A stretch of DNA of 64,000 bases from Dryas octopetala (GCA_963921425.1 OY992832.1:21426835-21490834); one strand, 5' to 3'. Numbered from the stretch's first letter, positions 20,725-34,591 are shown. Notes: a model not told the origin generated them from the letters alone. Numbers and translations are program-made.

Positions 20725-23700
20725 TATATGAAGGGGAGGAATGTCAAACATTCAATAACTCCAAAACTACCCCCTTCTTAAAAAAAGAGTTACAAGATGC
20801 AATTTAATAAAGTAAGGGTATAATAGTAAAACCCAAGAAAGAATTTATCAAGCCAACTTAAAAAAAAAAAAACCATAGAACACGTTTAGCGTTTAACGTG
20901 TGTGCAGGTTATGAGCAGTTCCCACATAAAAACGAACACTTGCTTCTTCGGATTCCTAATGCTTCTTCTCTACCTTCATTCCTATGAGTTTCAAATCACT
21001 CTCTTACTTTTTTCTTTGCACTCTCTCCCATCAAAACTTAAATTTAATGGTCCTTTATATGTTCTACCATGACTCTTCGTAATTTTTTTTTTTTTTTTCA
21101 ATTTCTATGATGTCTTTGCAATAATCAAGCAATCTTAGAAGGGAGGGCCTGGTAAAATAATGATCTCAGGTATTTGTATGCTTATTATCTTTTAGAGTTG
21201 TTTTTTCTCAATTTCCTTATTGTTTAGCTCTGTATTAATTTGGTAGCTCTCAACCACATGCAGTCACACCCAAAATCAACCGAGTCTACATAAGAAGAAC
21301 ACTCAACCACATGTTTGTTTATAGCTCTCAACCACGTACAGTCCACCCAAAATCATTAATTTGATTAACCTATAAACTGTGGTTGAAAATTTAATTTGAT
21401 TTCCTTCAATTTATTGGCATCTTCTGATTAACCGTACCTTTTACCCCAGGTGAAATCTTCCTATTGTTGCAGCATGGGATTCTTTTAATATCATTGACAT
21501 TGGACTTCTAAGTTTGTCTTTTGAAGGAAAGGCTTAAGCTTTTGTAATCCACATAGCAAGCAATCTTGACACACTTCTATGATCTCTCTTTCTTTTTGAA
21601 AATGTCATGTTGTTGTTCCTGCTTAATTCGATCTCTATGCGTATGGAGATTTTGGTTTACAATTAGTCATGACTATGATATATGTTTGGTTTCCAAGCAC
21701 ATTCGTGGTGTTTGGTTTATAATCCGTGTGCACAATTTTGGGTTCTTAGAGATGTTAGCTCTTAAAAACCAAAAGATTTTGACAAAAAAAGAAGTGCAGC
21801 CAAAAGATGGTGTTATTGCAGCAAAAGTAACTTCATTTTGGAAGCCAAATATTGTCTCTGAAAAGAACTCTCTTTCCATAGATTTGTTGGTTGAAATTGT
21901 TTTTTATTGGGTTTGATTAATTTGTTATTTAGTCATGCTGGGTAAAATGAGTATGCATGTGTGCATATATGGTGGATATTAAGAATGTGAGGTGCAAGGT
22001 TGTGATAATCTCCACATTGTCAAAGCACCCGACAAAAATAAAGCTAAAGGGGTGTACGAGGACAATATATGAGACTAGAAAAAATAGAGACAAAAAGCCA
22101 AGTCAATAGAAACACACATTTGATATATATGTAAACCTTGCTTTTAATATGAAACTCTGTTATCTAATAAACTACTTTCAATTTCTAAATTCTTACAACA
22201 CTCATTCTTTTATAAGACACCACTTATTGTGTTTGGTTTCATATTTGAACTTTCATATTTTTAATTAGTTTGGTTTGTTACAATTCTTTTATGATTTTTT
22301 GTTTGCTATAGAGATATCTGATTAATTGTTTTTTTCATTTGGCTTTTCATCTACACTGGATTTCCAAGATGCATTTTCTCTAGCTCTTCACCATTTTACA
22401 TTACACTAGAGATATGACATTGGCCCGGTATGAAATAAAACTATTTAGTGTATTTCTAACCTAAAATTCATCACTTTGAATCCATTAAAGTACTCCTAGG
22501 ACACCGACCACCATATGATTTTTCTTGGTCGATGATTCTTGCATTTTAATGGTTAAAACTTAAAAACTATAATGGCCCGGACAAAAATCAGATACGTACC
22601 CAAATCAAGAAACAATTTTATTTAAAAAAACTAAAACAAATCAGAAACCTTTTTCTCAATGGATTTTTTTGCGTTAAAGCTACAATAAAGGAAGGTTGTA
22701 ATGGTAAAAATCATGATCTAAAGATGGAATACCTGAAAGTACCTTCATTTGAATAAATTTGAGAGAGAAAAATAAAAGCCATTTTTTTCTTTTTAATTAC
22801 ACTCACATTTTTGGATAAAAGAATTAAGTGCGGAAATAAATATCTTAAGATAAATAAGACTTAAGAACTTTGCAAAAAGATTGTGTATATAAGGTTTTTT
22901 TTTGTATCTACTATTTGAACAAGTTTTAGTAACGCATAAAATACGTGCCAAAATATCAATATTTGTGCAATAAGTTCGTCATGATATTTCCAAAGTTTGA
23001 TAGAAATAACTTTTATATTCATCAATGTATGTAACTTAAAACAGTTTCCTCCATATTGAACCCAATATTTAATTTAATTTACAATATTGATAAGCTTCGT
23101 GTGACTATAATTTACAATGGCATGCACAAGAGAATATATAAAAAATTCAGGAACTTTCTTCAAATAAATTATTATTTCATTAAAAAAAAAAACCTTTTAT
23201 GTATGCACAATAAGCTATTCAATTGGACAAACTATACATGTTGACATATTGACCGCTTTTGCACAATAAGGAGAGCATATTCGCACTCTAAATATCATTA
23301 ATTGATTTTAGAATTAATTATTGTAGGATACATGACAAACATGTTATTTAACCTCTACTACACCTATTGTTCAAATTTAACAATAAAGAGACTTTTGTAA
23401 GTATTAGTCACATAACATATGGTCATACTATGCATGTCCAATCCATTCACGTGTCATGTTGCCTTGTTGTCTCAGGGTGGAAAATTTTTTAGTTGCCTTT
23501 GACTTCAAACATACAATATTTTATAATTTAATAATAAATAATGTTGAATTAATGTCTTTTTCTTCCTCATTTCTGAAATTTATCTTCTCTTTCATCACTC
23601 TCTTTCTCTCTCCCCAAGCACTATCTCTGTATTCTCTCTTGCTCTCCCTCTCTGCAACTTTCTTCGACGTCGTGTGTGTGCATCCGGCCATGGATGGCGA

Positions 23701-26149
23701 CGAGAGAACCACCCTGAGTTCCTCTCTCTTCCATCTTCATCCCTGTGAGCTCAGAACACCCAGCAACCGCCAGACCCGATGGGAGCCCCGATGTTGACTC
23801 TGATCCCAGCCTTGTCGCGACGTTGCCGAAGAACAAGCCAAGTTTCTCACTATAACAACGCCTAAAAAGTTATTAGGGAAGCCAACTCCACCCTCGTGTC
23901 TTCTTTATCAGTAGTAGGTTCTTGATTTTTTTTGTTTAGTTCAGTTTCTCAAACTGCAGTTTCTGGAACTGCAAGTCAACTAAAACTTCAGAAATTGCAC
24001 TTTTTGGAACTGCAAGTGAACTGAAACTGCAGTTTATTGGAGTTGCAGACTTGCAGTTGCAGTTACTAAACGCAAGTGAAACTGCAGTTTATTGAAGTTG
24101 CGGACTTGCAGTTTCAGTTTCCATTCTTTTGGTGATGCGTTGATGCTGGTATTTTGGAAGGTGTCTGCATGCTATGTTTTTGTTATGTCTATTTTCGTCA
24201 AAAAAATACGCGGGGTAGATGAGGTTTTTGTGGCGTGAGGATCTAGTGGTGGTGTGATGTCCGCAAATGAAGAATGAGTTTGTGGTAGTTGGCCAGCAAA
24301 GGAAGAATGAGGCTTTAGGTGGTTTTGGTTAATAAAATTAGATGCCAATACCTATATATTAACGGACTCTTGATTCTAACCATCCAATATGAAATCACTG
24401 CATCTTAGTTGGCTCAAGGCATCTTCTGTAGCCTATATTTTTTTTTTTTCTCATTTTGTGCGTGTTAAAATTATTTAGTTAAGCTTTATTTGATTCTAAA
24501 TTTTCAACTCATTGATTAAATAAAAAATATATATATATACATGATAGGAACATCCTATTAAACAGATTACGCTTGCTAAAATATCAGTGTTTACGCAATA
24601 GAAAGAACAGTTATTACTAACATAAACAGAAGTGATAGATCATCTTTTGTCTAAGAAGTTTTCAACCTTCAAGCTTTCAAATTCATCGGCCCAAATACTA
24701 TAGTTATTGGGTCACACAAAAACTGGTGAAGGATCCATGCAACATGCTTCAATGCCAAATTGCGTTCGCACTCGAATTTTAAGTTGAGAAAAATGTCATA
24801 ACTTACTACTTTGGGTTTTGGAGAGAGCCTTTCTTGAAGATGAGTAATGGCCTAATGGGTTCTTTAAAAAGAAAATGGAGGGTTAGATGAACGAAAGAGT
24901 TGACGAGTCTAGGTGTTGGTGGTAGTGGAATTCTTAAGGCCTGTCTAATAACATTTTCAAATTAATTTTTCAAAAATGAACAACAAAAATTGAATTTTGC
25001 AGTTTCATGATGCAATAAGTCTGTTAGCTTATTGATAAATAGTTTTATAAGAATTGAATATTAAAAACATTTAAAATAAAATTGAAAACAATAAAGGATT
25101 ACATTGTAAAAAATAAAATTGAATAAAAGAAATTTTTTTAAAGTCCAAAATAGAAAATACAATGATAACCCCATCCCCTACAAAAAAAGAGGTGATAATC
25201 CAGCCCACTTTAATGACATCACGTAAAACTCGCTAAGCATGGATCTCAACGTGTCTTTTTTTTCTTTCTTGCATTGTACATGATTGCCACTGTTTAATAG
25301 TGGTTGTTTAGTAACTGTTGAATAATGGCTATACTCATTGTGCAGCAAATAATCGAAAAAAGTATAAGCATGACATCGTTGGTCTTTTTCTTCTATAAAC
25401 ATGTCAAAAAATTATAAACCAACATAAAACACAAAAATTCTAGTTGATGGAGTCAAAAACCCTAATTTCAACAATAACAAATCATTATCATTGTCGAATA
25501 ACTATTGTACTAGATAGTTACTGTTGAACTATAACTATCGGCACAATACCTCCAGATCGTGCAATCAACAAACTCCAATATGGATGCCGAAGAAGAGTTA
25601 TGTGAATAGAAGAGAGAGAGAGAAAAAAATAGGCAGAAAGATAGAGAGATCAGTAATAGAAAGAACCATGATGAGAGAGAGAGAGAGAAGAACCACGATG
25701 AGAGAAATAATGACAGAGAGACAAAACAGAGAAAGAGAGAACCACATTTTTTTTTTTAAACGGTGAGTTTATAGCTAAAATTTAAGAATGATGTATGAAG
25801 TTAAAATTTGGCGCAAACTTAAGGTATTGAAGTAAAGTTACAAACTCATTCAGACTTGACGTCGAGCACTCGATAATGTAAAATTTTGCAACACTAAGTG
25901 CTTAATCTTAGTTTGTCAATATTTATATTATGGTTTAGGTTTGAAATTTTAGGGTAAACTCTAACATAACGCTTTTACAAAATTTATTTTATACCCTAAA
26001 AAGAGATGAGGTGAACCTATCAGAAAAACTCTCAAAACTCAGCGGAGAAAGCAGCACCAGCGCTCGCCTATTTAAAAAAATCTATGTGGAGTGTTTGGTG
26101 GTACGTTTACATGCTCACGCATCCGAATCTGATCGAATCCGAGTAAGTT
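20725..26149. other. Gene-poor AT-rich spacer with a few repeats
   Basis: No supported gene. Visible structure: an about 35-bp word (TAGCTCTCAACCAC...) twice at about 21244 and 21325; a GC-richer CT-tract block at 23580-23840 that looks like a decayed 5' gene piece with no recognisable protein; and a GA-rich microsatellite at about 25614-25740. The rest is AT-rich. Short open frames are not supported by composition or homology. Confidence 0.5.
23940..24130. repeat. Degenerate repeats of an 'aactgcagtttc' word
   Basis: The words CTGCAGTTT, AACTGCAAG and TTGCAGTTTC recur about ten times in 190 bp with irregular spacing. A similar array of 'actgaattcagtttc' words occurs at 46120-46260, also downstream of a GC-rich CT-tract block. 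The similar layout suggests two diverged copies of the same kind of non-coding element. Confidence 0.45.
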
Positions 26150-26212
26150 AACCCTTAGTAATGATTGTAGGTGGCCAAAAAAAAAAAAAAAACCCTTAGT
26201 AATGATTGTAGG
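26150..26212 (+). mobile_element. Micro-retroposon: TGGCC plus poly(A), 22-bp target duplication
   Basis: AACCCTTAGTAATGATTGTA plus GG stands at 26150-26171 and again at 26191-26212. Between them are only TGGCC and 14 A. This is what an extremely 5'-truncated LINE or SINE insertion would leave. It lies about 310 bp upstream of the S40 start codon. Confidence 0.7.
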
Positions 26213-26416
26213 GACGTCATCTTCGTACGGAAGCCGTTTCTCACTCTCCTAGATTCCTCCTACTTCCACAAAAGATTAAAAGGAACCGACTTCTTGTCAT
26301 ACGTTGCCATCGTCTCACGTCATATCTTACCGCCCCAACGCCTCTCTCTTATCGGAAATTCCCAAAACTGTTGAATGCCACGTCACTCCCTCGTTTTTAA
26401 TTAAATTATTTATTTA

Positions 26417-26424
26417 TTTATAAA
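26417..26424 (+). promoter_or_regulatory. TATA box of the S40-type gene
   Basis: TTTATAAA stands about 100 bp upstream of the ATG, followed by a CT-rich leader (about 26425-26520). Position and context fit a plant TATA promoter. Confidence 0.55.
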
Positions 26425-26525
26425 CCTCTCTTCTCACACTCCCCTTGTCTCACTATCCACCTCTCCCTTTCAAATCCTTCTGCTTCTCTCTCTCATGACC
26501 CGACTTTAACCTCTATAAACCCCAC

Positions 26526-27266
26526 ATGGACATACCCAACCCGACCCGGCTCCGCCCCAAGAAATCCACACCCACCGAACGCTTCCTCGGCGCGTATCCC
26601 CACGCGCCACCACCCAATAACCCTAGCTCTTCCTCCTCCACCGCCATCCTCGGCGACGAGCTCAACGAGGACGATATCTTCTGGACCAACGACTCCTCCG
26701 CCTCCTCCGAACCCACCCACCTCTCCACCCCTCCCTCCTCCACCTCCTCAACCCCTCGCCACACCCACCATACCAACCACCACCACCACCACAAGACCTT
26801 CGCTCATCCCGAAAGCTTCGGCATCCTCGCCGCCCTCCCCGAACACGAAGCCTCCTCCTCCAACTCTTCCACTCCGCGAACCCACTCCCACTTCTACCAC
26901 AAGGCCTCGGTCTCCTCCTCCTCCTCGTCTTCGCCCTCTCAGATGATTCCGACGATTCCGAAGCCGCCGCAGGACCGGTCGGTGAATTCCTCGGTCAAGT
27001 ACCACCAGTCGGCGCCGGTCAATGTCCCGATTCTGTCAAATGCGATGACGAAGCACCGTGAATTCGACGCGGTGGCGGACGACGACGGCGAGGACGACGA
27101 AGGCGATGGGGAGATGCTGCCGCCGCACGAGATGGTTGCGAGGAGCTCCACACATTCGCCGATGCTCGCGTGCTCCGTTCTCGAAGGCGTGGGGCGGACG
27201 TTGAAGGGAAGAGATCTCAGGCGGGTCCGCAACGCGGTGTGGCGGCGAACAGGTTTTCTCGATTGA
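26526..27266 (+). CDS. S40-type senescence regulator (DUF584), 246 aa
   Basis: Single exon, GC-rich against AT-rich surroundings. The N-terminus TPTERFLGAY is followed by Ser-, Pro- and His-rich low-complexity stretches (His run at about 80-89). Family blocks: ESFGILAALPE (about 96-106), QSAPVNVP (161-168), LPPHEMVARS (198-207) and the C-terminal VLEGVGRTLKGRD...RRVRNAVWRRTGF (218-244). These match the S40 family, small plant-specific, mostly nuclear proteins linked to leaf senescence and stress. Members are typically intronless and 150-250 residues, so the length is normal. The start is the first ATG after a TATA box and CT-rich leader. An acidic stretch (182-196) precedes the conserved end. 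Exact molecular function is not known. Confidence 0.9.
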   Translation: MDIPNPTRLRPKKSTPTERFLGAYPHAPPPNNPSSSSSTAILGDELNEDDIFWTNDSSASSEPTHLSTPPSSTSSTPRHTHHTNHHHHHKTFAHPESFGILAALPEHEASSSNSSTPRTHSHFYHKASVSSSSSSSPSQMIPTIPKPPQDRSVNSSVKYHQSAPVNVPILSNAMTKHREFDAVADDDGEDDEGDGEMLPPHEMVARSSTHSPMLACSVLEGVGRTLKGRDLRRVRNAVWRRTGFLD

Positions 27267-28195
27267 GAACGGACTCTCTTAACTTTTCCTCTCTTTTATT
27301 GGGAAAAGAATTTCAGAGTTTGTTTCTTTTTTTGTTTAATTTATTAAAAAAGTAGTGAATATTTAAGTCTTTGAATTAGCTATCGAGTAACTTTTGGGAA
27401 AATTAAATTTAGTATAGATATTGGAAGAAAAGGAATGATTTTTGAGTAATTTTGTTTTCGTTCTTGCTCTAGTTTCTGAGATAATGAAGGAAGAAACATG
27501 GTAGTATTAAGATTTTGGGTTTTCCTTAGTTTTTGTTTTTCTCCATTAGCTGGTAATTTAGATAATGACATAAATTGCATGATATGGGTTTTACTTATTA
27601 TTTATGTTTGTTCCAGAAGCTGAGGGTTTACTTTGGATCGTTTTGGAAAACAAAAAAATAATAATTAATTAGTATAAATTAACCGTGAAAATGATAAATT
27701 GGTTCATCAACATCAATGGGCTGCAATATGAACTCTAATTATGGTTTGCTGAGTAAATTGTTTGAACTATGCCATAAACCTGAAGAAGTTTTGAACAACT
27801 TAAAAATATTAGCTTAGGATGATGATGATGATGATGATACTGCTTTTATTAACTGTTCAAAGGAATTTTTTTTTTTGTCTTTATGATTTAGTTCTCAATC
27901 TTCACACATCCTTTATTGTGGATAATCAAATGATAGTATATTCTCTGAAGAAAGAAGTATTTGGAATGGTGTCAATGTCAGTGTCCGTGGTTTCTCAACA
28001 AAGCATCTTTCTGTTAATTTACAAATTAAAACTTTTTGGTTGAAAATTACTTGTAAGGCTCTCTCTTTACTATCCTTTGTGTGAGTTTCATTTTGTGGTT
28101 ATTTTCGTAGAAATATAAAGATGAAATCAGCATAGGGTACTAGCATAAACAAAATAGAAGTATATCTGAGTGATATGCATTGCTTGGATCATCCA

Positions 28196-28253
28196 TAAAT
28201 ATGTCATTTCATATCAAGAAAAAAAAAAAAAAAAAACCCCTAAATATGTCATT
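28196..28253 (+). mobile_element. Micro-retroposon with 13-bp target duplication
   Basis: TAAATATGTCATT occurs at 28196-28208 and 28241-28253. The 32 bp between are a short head, an A run of about 18 and CCCC. It is probably a truncated retroposon; the trailing C bases are unusual. Confidence 0.55.
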
Positions 28254-29903
28254 ATTCCATTTGTTTTAGTTGGTTATGACATTTTGGGAAGGGGTGGGGG
28301 GAAGGAATTGAACTTGAGATTTTCTCTTTAGAGAAATTACCAACTGGGTTATGCCCTGGCTGCATGCCATATTTCCAAATTAGTGTAATGAATCTTTTAT
28401 AATCTTAAAGATATCTAATTGACTTGGTACCATTGAATTTCTTCTTTATTTGAATCTGGGAGTAGGTGTCTGGGTTAATCCGGCCGCATGTCATAATTCC
28501 AACTTAGTGTACTGAATCTTTTATGTTCTTTCTAAAGTAGAGGTCTACAGATTTAGAGTTGACTAATTACCATTTATTTCTTTCTGTTTCTATGGGTTTG
28601 ATTTTAATATTCATTTACTCTTCATAGGTGATATTTCTTATCCGATATATTTTTGGCTGTAGCCACAGCTTTTTGCTTTATGGGATTAAGCTGGTAGTTG
28701 CTTACGGAAATGTAAATATTGGAAGGAATTTTGACTTTTGCCAATTGGAAATCGTACTTCAACTTGAATCTTTTGAAATGAAGATTGAGTATGGGCTTGT
28801 TCCACATCTGGCTAAATTGATTTTTGGATCCAGTTAAGATGCTTGATTGTTCATTGCTTTGTTTATGATTTAGAGCTCATCTCCTGGCTCCTGATTGTTA
28901 GGAGCCAGGAGCACTGTTGAACTCATCACAGTTTGATAGTACCCTAGTGAATCACGATCCAGGAGCACTTTATCTGAAATTGTACTGTTCTTCCAATTTG
29001 GTAGTCTTGGCAATCCAGAATGCTACTTTTTTTTTTTTTTTTTTGTGTGTGTTCTGTTTTTGATTGAACATATAATAGTTTATGTCAAAGACTATAAATT
29101 ATCATTTTTGGAGAGAGGGGCCAACACCATCAAAATTTATATAAGACCGTCTTCTCACATTCTCTTGTCTTATTGAAGCAGTCCAAAAGATCTTATCTTT
29201 CAATTCTTGTTTGGTGTACCATAGAAATTCATGTTTGAGGTTATTGTCTTACATTTTTAGGGTTCAGTCATTTGTATTATATTAATGCAAATAATGCCTG
29301 GTACGTCAGTTGGACCACTGACAGCTGGATCCAGTAATAAAAGAAAAGTGGGAAAGGAAAAGAAAAACCAAAATGTGATTCTGTGAATGTTAATCGTAAT
29401 TGATATTGGAATCAAGATTTAGAGTAAATTATTGAGAAAATTGATGGTTTGTTAACAATTTAGCATTGAAGTGCATAATTGAAATTCTATTCCATTGTGT
29501 TTTTCCCCCCTAAAGATTCTTGATGGATGACCTATCCAAAAAGATAAAATGACAAAAGTTCTTGATGATCTGTTATGCTTGTTTTGGGTCTTGTTGAAAA
29601 AAGCGTAACAATTTGGGAAAAAGGTGTAACTTTACTTGTTGTATGTGTACTTGATACGTTGTGATAGGTTTTAAGCACATCACCTTTCATATGCCTTGCA
29701 TGCTATGCATGTAGCACATTGTTCGATACACAGCCTAGCATAATGCATTGACAACTTCTTATGCATATCAAACCCCTCTTGGAGAAATTTTAAATAGCTG
29801 AGTATACAAGGTATAGTAGTTTTGCAATATGACTGATATCAATGATTTTCTACTTGGTTAAAAACTTTTTGAGTTCACCGCATAGTACTTGTATTTTTGT
29901 TTT

Positions 29904-30002
29904 ATTGAAATGCTTTTTCTTCATCAAAACATCACCACCAGCCTCGAACCCAAGACCTTGCGGTTTCGTGCAAGCACTTAACCACAAGGCATTGAAATGC
30001 TT
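29904..30002 (-). mobile_element. tRNA-derived SINE fragment with 12-bp target duplication
   Basis: ATTGAAATGCTT flanks a 75-bp insert (29916-29990). Read on the minus strand, the insert starts like a tRNA gene: a box A-like TGTGGTTAAGTGC and a box B-like GGGTTCGAGGC about 30 bp later, ending in GATGAAGAAA. It resembles the 5' head of a SINE, whose polymerase III promoter is inside the element. The body is missing, so it was truncated at the 3' side or is a very short SINE. Confidence 0.68.
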
Positions 30003-32069
30003 CTTCTGGAATATGTAACATCTTAAGACGAATACCCTGAAACAAGGGCCTGAGTAAATAGCACGGTTATTCTTATGTTTTGATCATATAATGTTCATTG
30101 TCTCTGTTGCCTTGAAAGTGAGTGACGGGTTTTTCCGCTTGTGATGCTTTGCATGTAAAGTAAGATTCTATGTTTTTTGTCTTTTCCCTTCCTGTTTTAT
30201 TTTTCATTGAAAGGTTCCCATGGCGTTTGAGATCCTGGATTATCTAGTCATCAGCTTGGATAGCTGTAAACCATGTAATATGTGGTACTGTGGTAGACTG
30301 GTGGATGGGCCTGTCAAACTAAATATGTGAGGAACTATTTGGCTTTCTTTTCTAGTTTTCTTGGTACTTTGGTAGTCGAAATTATATGTTTTTGTGTTTT
30401 TTTTCCTGGTAGTAGAAAGTATTTGATATTTTGATTTTGTTGTTGGTACTTGGTAGTAAAAACTATTTGGTTTTAAAACAGATGGTTTGTTCTCTTGGAT
30501 GCCATTGGTTATATGATTTATTATACTCTGCAAAATTTTTTTTTCTGAAAATGAGATTATGGACAAGCCTGTAAGTAACTAAGTATTATTGTTAAATTTA
30601 AGGACAAGCCTGCAAGGCAAATTTACTGGACCTTTTGCAGTTCTAATTCTGAGCTCGGACCTTCATCTTTGAATGTCAAGGTGATTCTTAAATTCCAAAG
30701 AGTTAGTGCTGGTCTAATTGAAGAGTTTGAACTTGTTTGGTTGGAGATAGTTGTTTTGTTCCTTATACATCGTTTGGAAGCCTATAATCCTAATTGGAAG
30801 AGGCAATTAGGATCATTTCAAACTGAGGTACTTTGACAATGGGTTGCATTGGGCTGTTTCACTCCCATAAGAAAATAATAATTGATAAAAAGTCTCTGGG
30901 CATAGTGGGACCCTTAAAATTTAAACATATACCAGATAGAGATTCCTGAAAATAGTTTGGTGCAAAAAGGACAATGCTGGGCCCAAATGCTGCATTTATT
31001 TAATTTATGTTTTGCCCTGTTAGGCATGCTTAGTACAGACATAAAATGACACTGACTGATGATTGATTCCAGCTCAGTTACCAATTTCTCATGCTACATG
31101 CCGACATCTAGTGCAGGAGAAGTTTTGGTGGGATCTTTGTTTATCTTTTTTGTTGAATAATATCTCTATGTACCTATTTCTTCTGCATTTTATCTCACTG
31201 TGCGCTTGAGAAGGGTGCGGATATACATTATCATGTGGAACTTTCATGTTTTTATTATTATTATATTTTCATGTGAATGGATCCTGGGCCATTAGATGAG
31301 TCACATTGAAGTTATGATGCTAGGTTTGGAGGTACTGGAATTAGCTAGTGTAATCTATTTTGGTTGTTGTGTTTCATGTGTCAGTGTAAATGGGATTGTG
31401 ATTCTTTTTTTAAGCTGTATGAGTCTATTAGGTGAACTTATTATAGAATTGTTGCATTAATTTTGCATTTTCCTCCTACGTTGTAGACAATTTCTCTTGC
31501 ATTTTTGCTCTTGCTACCTCACATCTCATGTAAGTTGTGTTCTCTTTCGCCTGCTGCATTGGTTTTTGGCTTTTGTGGGCTTGTTGTTTGGCCTTGTTAG
31601 GCTGTTTGGAAAATCCTATCCCCCAATATTGAAAGTTAAAAAGACAATCTTTGGGGCCTGAGTGTCCAAAGAACAAATTTAGGCGTTCGTAAAATCCATG
31701 ATCCCTCTCACTTGGAAGGGGCACATCTTTATCCAACCAAGTCATGGGTGAACGTGGGCTACACTCAAAAACAGTTTAGAGAAACAGAAAATAACATTGA
31801 TAAATAATATAAACAGGGCCAAGATTTGAAATGCATCTCAAAAAATAAAACGGTCCAAGGAAAAAAATTTACCTATATATTGTAGTGATATGATATCTCT
31901 TGAATAGAGAGATAAAGATAAGAGATGAGTGAAAGAGAGACTCAATGAGAGAGAGGAGATACCAACGGCAAAACTACTGAATTTGTAACTGAAGAAAAAT
32001 ATGTATGAAGAGGCTTTGACGGTTTGACCTCATAAAGATGTCCGTGCCCAGTCATTTGAAAAAAGGTGC

Positions 32070-32538
32070 ATTGACTTTAGGTATTAAATTATAATGTTTT
32101 TTCATTTCAACTATTAAAATATTTATGTCATTTCACTTTAGGTACTAAATTTTAGTTTAGGTACCAACTTTAAAAAACATGATTATATTGAATTGTGACT
32201 ATTTAACGGTCATAATTTTTTTATTGATTTATTGTTTTTTCAATATTTGCAAGGCTTAAACTTTAATATTTAGTCTTTGGGTTATAAGATTTCATCCCCT
32301 AAACATAAATCAAAAGTATGAAACCCTTAAAAATTTTGATTTTTTATAAATTTTAAATAGTCACAATTGTGACTGTTCGACAATTACAACTGTAACTGTT
32401 CGACAGTCACAACTGTATAACAAATTGATTTGTGACCTAATCTAAAATGTTTTACTCTAGGTTAGTACCTAAACTAAAAAAAATTAGTGTCTTGTTGTTT
32501 TATTAAAAAACTATTGATATTTGGTATTTAATCTTAAT
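32070..32538. repeat. Dispersed repeat, copy A (partner at 49941)
   Basis: About 469 bp, matching 49941-50398 over its whole length with many point differences. The core has short inverted words (GTGACTGTTCGACAGTCAC-like). The ends (TTTAGGTAT... and ...GGTATTTAATC) are only weakly inverted, so it may be an old MITE. Non-coding. Confidence 0.7.
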
Positions 32539-33340
32539 TTTTTATTTGAAAAACTAGTGTTAGATATGATGATAAAGAAAGCTACCAAAGTCTTTGAGAA
32601 ACTTTTTAAAATGATTTATTTTATTGAGACATTTTATATTCTTGATCACGGTTTTGAAGAGTTGAAACAATTTTGACTCTTTTAAGCCTTTTTGGATGAA
32701 TTTATGCTTCATATAACGATCACTAACTTAACCAGTTTAACTCTAAGAACATCAAGTTGAATCTAAATTGTGAAAAAAAAAAAAAAAAAAAGCTCCAACT
32801 CCATGCATATACATGATAAGTAACACATGAGGCCAGGAGGGGGCTCGTTCCCCTGCTCCATTTCTTTTGGAAAATTAGTTGAAAAGTAATGAATTTTAGG
32901 ATTTTTACAAAAGTAGCCTATAAATCCATATTTTCGAGCTGTCTTCTTAAAAATCTCACTTGCCCATGTTTTTTGCTTTGAAATTCTAGCTCATGAGTAT
33001 ATATTTCTAGCTCCGCCTCTCAACACAAGTGTATTATTATTGTTGCTCAAGCCTGCTGAGCTCCTGAAAGATCGTGATACACATTACGCATGTGCAAATC
33101 AACCCTTAATTAAGCACGTGCACATTAACATATACACAAGTTGTCTTGGGGGATAAACTAAGAAAATGTCTGGTGATTAACTACAATCGATAAATGTACT
33201 TAATAATTAACATGCATGCTGCAACCAAAGCTTAATTATTATTATTTTTCGGTGCCAACTTCAGGACCTAATTGTATTTGTGGTGGGACAGTACTTGGGT
33301 CACACCACCCTCTAAAATTATAATTTTGGTAATACTAGCT

Positions 33341-33612
33341 TATGATCGGAATCATTCATTTTTTAGATCACCTATTATAGATTATTTCTGTAAAAAATCA
33401 ACTTAATCAAAAATCGTTTGGTTATATAACTATTATCGATTAAATAGAAAAAACCAATGGTTTGGTCAAAAAATCATTCTTCAATCGAAATTCATCAATT
33501 TTTTTTACTTAATTGACAACAGTTATATAATTAAACGATTTTCGATTGATTTAATTTTTTACAGAAATAATCTTTAATGGTTATCTAAAAAGTGAACAAT
33601 TTTAATCATATA
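33341..33612. mobile_element. Palindromic MITE, near-perfect hairpin
   Basis: The arm around GATTATTTCTGTAAAAAATC (about 33373) pairs with ATTTTTTACAGAAATAATC (about 33553); pairing extends outward to TATGATC/ATCATA and inward past ATCGTTTGGTTATATAACT. Total about 270 bp with a short loop. No coding capacity. A transcript would fold into a long hairpin. The target duplication was not resolved. Confidence 0.72.
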
Positions 33613-34589
33613 TCAATATTGTTGAAATAAAAATTTGAGAGGTGGGGTGACCTTGGTACCTAGGGTTACCCCAGTACTGTCCTTTGTCCTTTGTGATGGT
33701 GCTAGATAAAGCTTATGCCCCCGTCAATTGGCAATTGGCAATTGGCATGATTAATGGGTGAAGGAAGTATTAGGTAGCTACCATGCCTGGAACTGTCACT
33801 GTCATTAGATCGAGGTGTTTTAAGTGCAAACATATTAGTATATTACACTTTTCATAGCCAATGTGTAGTGTAAAAGCGTCTTTTACTAATCTATGCATCA
33901 CTTTAAAAAGATTTTCTATCTCAAAAATGAGAAGAACACCCCGGGTGATACCACCTTCCATCCCCATCCTCCCCTTTTATCTTTTTCTTTCTTTCTCTCT
34001 CTTGTAATACCTCCTATCTCCTAACATGAGAATGGTAAGTTATTTTCTTCAAAAATTTATCACTTCAAAAGATGGGACAATCAATGCTTAGAGTAATTGT
34101 CATTTTATTATTTGTTTTTACCTTTAATTTGTTACTCTTAATATTATTATATTTATTTATAAAGTAAGACTCATATTTTAAATGGTTGCAAATAGTTGGA
34201 TGCCAAATTTTATTCATTTAAAAGTCCGTCGACTCTAAATATATTAAGAAAAACTTGCATATAATGAGTGTATTTACCCTTATTCTTAAAATAAATAGTC
34301 ACATAACTAATATGTGAAGAGATATTGTGAAAATATGAGTGTATATATATACCTATTATATTGCAAGTTTTTCTCATCATCTACTTTCTACTTTCTAGTT
34401 ACCATTAATTGTCAGAAGATGTAATAAATGTTGAAGGGATTCTATCCTAACCTCATTCGTCGCAGCAAATAAAAAACTATGTGGCATATATAGCAAACTC
34501 AAGTTTAAATTTATCTGAGTATATGCTCTTACTGGCAAGTTAAGCTAGCCATCTCTTAGTATTCATGCCTGCCATTGAGTTGGAACTGT

Positions 34590-34591
<2 letters not shown>

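Noticed and set aside
26493-27232. Minus-strand and other-frame readings over the S40 gene
   Set aside because: They are mirror readings of a GC-rich, low-complexity gene; only the plus frame has family motifs.
29916-29990. Possible tRNA gene on the minus strand
   Set aside because: Box A and box B are present, but no complete cloverleaf fits and a target duplication flanks the piece; a SINE head explains it better.
31476-31745. Minus-strand frame of 89 codons
   Set aside because: No motif, no promoter or splice context, and AT-rich composition like its flanks; kept only as a note in the spacer entry.
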